A model generated the notes under the pieces. The model saw only the letters and a list, made by a program, of their open reading frames with translations, had not been told where the DNA came from and did no database searches. A stretch of DNA of 32,277 nt, taken from CAXMQS01 sp036446035. Its GTDB lineage: Bacteria; Actinomycetota; Acidimicrobiia; Spongiisociales; JAOTWH01. The stretch lies in contig JAZFSG010000035.1 of assembly GCA_036446035.1 (NCBI GenBank), positions 1 to 32,277 on the forward strand. The letters run 5' to 3'. Position numbers and translations under genes: made by a program. Shown here in pieces: positions 31,678 to 32,277 of this stretch; the stretch's first letter is position 1; every line of letters starts with the position of its first letter.

Positions 31678-32277
31678 ACTACCGACTATTCCGCGCCCTC
31701 TCGGCCATTTTCGGGATGCTGCCCGAGCCGGTTGTCCGGCGTATCGGACGCGGACTCGGATACGCGCTGTCGTTCGTTGCACCGCGCAAGATGGAGATGG
31801 CCGAGCGACACATGGCCAGGGCCCTTGGTACCACCAGTGGTGCCAAGCGGACGGCGCGACGCATGTTCGCGTCGTACGGCCGCTACTGGGCGGAGACCTT
31901 CTGGATGCGGCCGCGCCGCTTCGACGAGGTGGTCAAGCACGCCGAGGTCGTTGGCCTGGAACACGTCAACGCCGCCCGCCACGACGGCATCGTGTTGGCT
32001 CTTCCTCACGTCGGCAACTGGGAGGCGGCCGGCGCCAGGGCGGTCGCCGAAGGAATCGGTGTGTTGGCGGTCGCTGAAGCTCTCGGAGACCCGAGGATCG
32101 TTCAGTGGTTCATCGACGTTCGAGCCAAGTTCGGCATAGAGGTCATCATCGCCGATCGCGGCGTTGGCGTCACCAAGGCCCTGATCTCTCGGTTGAAGGA
32201 AAAGCGGACCATCGCACTGCCCTGCGACCGTGACATCGGTGGCGGGGGAATTGCTGTGAGTTTCTTCGGCGAGGAGA
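31674..32277 (+). CDS. Lysophospholipid acyltransferase, PatA/LpxL-like (partial)
   Basis: GTG 31674 overlaps the previous stop by 4 nt (GTGA). 201 residues are visible and the frame runs off the window. The acyltransferase motif H-x4-E is seen as P-H-V-G-N-W-E (about residues 106-112), and D-R-D-I-G-G-G-G-I-A-V-S-F-F-G lies near the end, as in lipid A acyltransferase/phosphatidylinositol mannoside acyltransferase proteins. It probably adds a fatty acyl group to a PI mannoside in the inner membrane. A mannosyltransferase (PimA) might be expected next but lies outside the window. Confidence 0.85.
   Translation, partial: MNYRLFRALSAIFGMLPEPVVRRIGRGLGYALSFVAPRKMEMAERHMARALGTTSGAKRTARRMFASYGRYWAETFWMRPRRFDEVVKHAEVVGLEHVNAARHDGIVLALPHVGNWEAAGARAVAEGIGVLAVAEALGDPRIVQWFIDVRAKFGIEVIIADRGVGVTKALISRLKEKRTIALPCDRDIGGGGIAVSFFGEE

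Noticed and set aside
1..32277. CRISPR array or insertion sequence
   Set aside because: No regularly spaced repeats, transposase gene or terminal inverted repeats are visible.

Overview
The window is a stretch of high-GC bacterial chromosome that looks actinobacterial, possibly Acidimicrobiia-like. Evidence for this is the tight GTG/ATG overlaps, a long Lhr-type helicase, a CDP-alcohol phosphotransferase followed by a PatA-like acyltransferase, many lipoproteins, a second EF-G paralogue, and a set of genes that appear to be leaderless (a TANNNT hexamer 6-9 nt before the start codon). No phage genes, insertion sequence or CRISPR array is visible. No gene-free stretch exceeds 300 bases; the largest are 944-1213 and 27423-27663.

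The standout is at the left end. After the tail of a thioredoxin-fold gene (2-187) lies a rhodanese-CBS gene (191-943) that is open in one frame except for two TGA codons, at 377-379 and 392-394. The two TGAs fall exactly where this family has its two active-site cysteines (Y-C-x4-C-D-[LM]-S). A 7-bp hairpin with a G in its loop follows at 407-425, at the spacing expected of a bacterial SECIS element. I read this as a probable selenoprotein with two selenocysteines, not a broken gene. TGA is an ordinary stop in many neighbouring genes, so the code is not reassigned. A degenerate tRNA-Val-like 3' half and a 15-bp repeat follow (944-1213), possibly an old integration scar.

1214-12552 is a carbon-metabolism and molybdenum-hydroxylase region. 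A propionyl-CoA synthetase-like gene is coupled to a Cys-type rhodanese. On the minus strand lie HAD dehalogenase, CoxG and crotonyl-CoA carboxylase/reductase. Divergent from them is a coxS-coxL-coxM operon followed by coxD (MoxR ATPase), coxE (VWA) and a one-domain XdhC/CoxI. CoxL carries AYRGAGR, not the AYRCSFR of form I CO dehydrogenase, so the substrate is uncertain.

12660-15746 holds envelope and small-molecule genes: an esterase-like lipoprotein, a small lipoprotein, a cupredoxin lipoprotein, a VOC protein and an EamA transporter. 15801-22304 (minus) holds an Lhr helicase, a patatin phospholipase, a membrane zinc-ribbon protein and an APH-fold protein that has Asn in place of both catalytic Asp residues. 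22374-27422 (plus) holds thrS, an MMPL/RND transporter and a small membrane protein. A hairpin-rich intergenic region separates these from the convergent fusA2-gltA pair. The right end starts a phospholipid pair (CDP-alcohol phosphotransferase and acyltransferase) that runs off the window.
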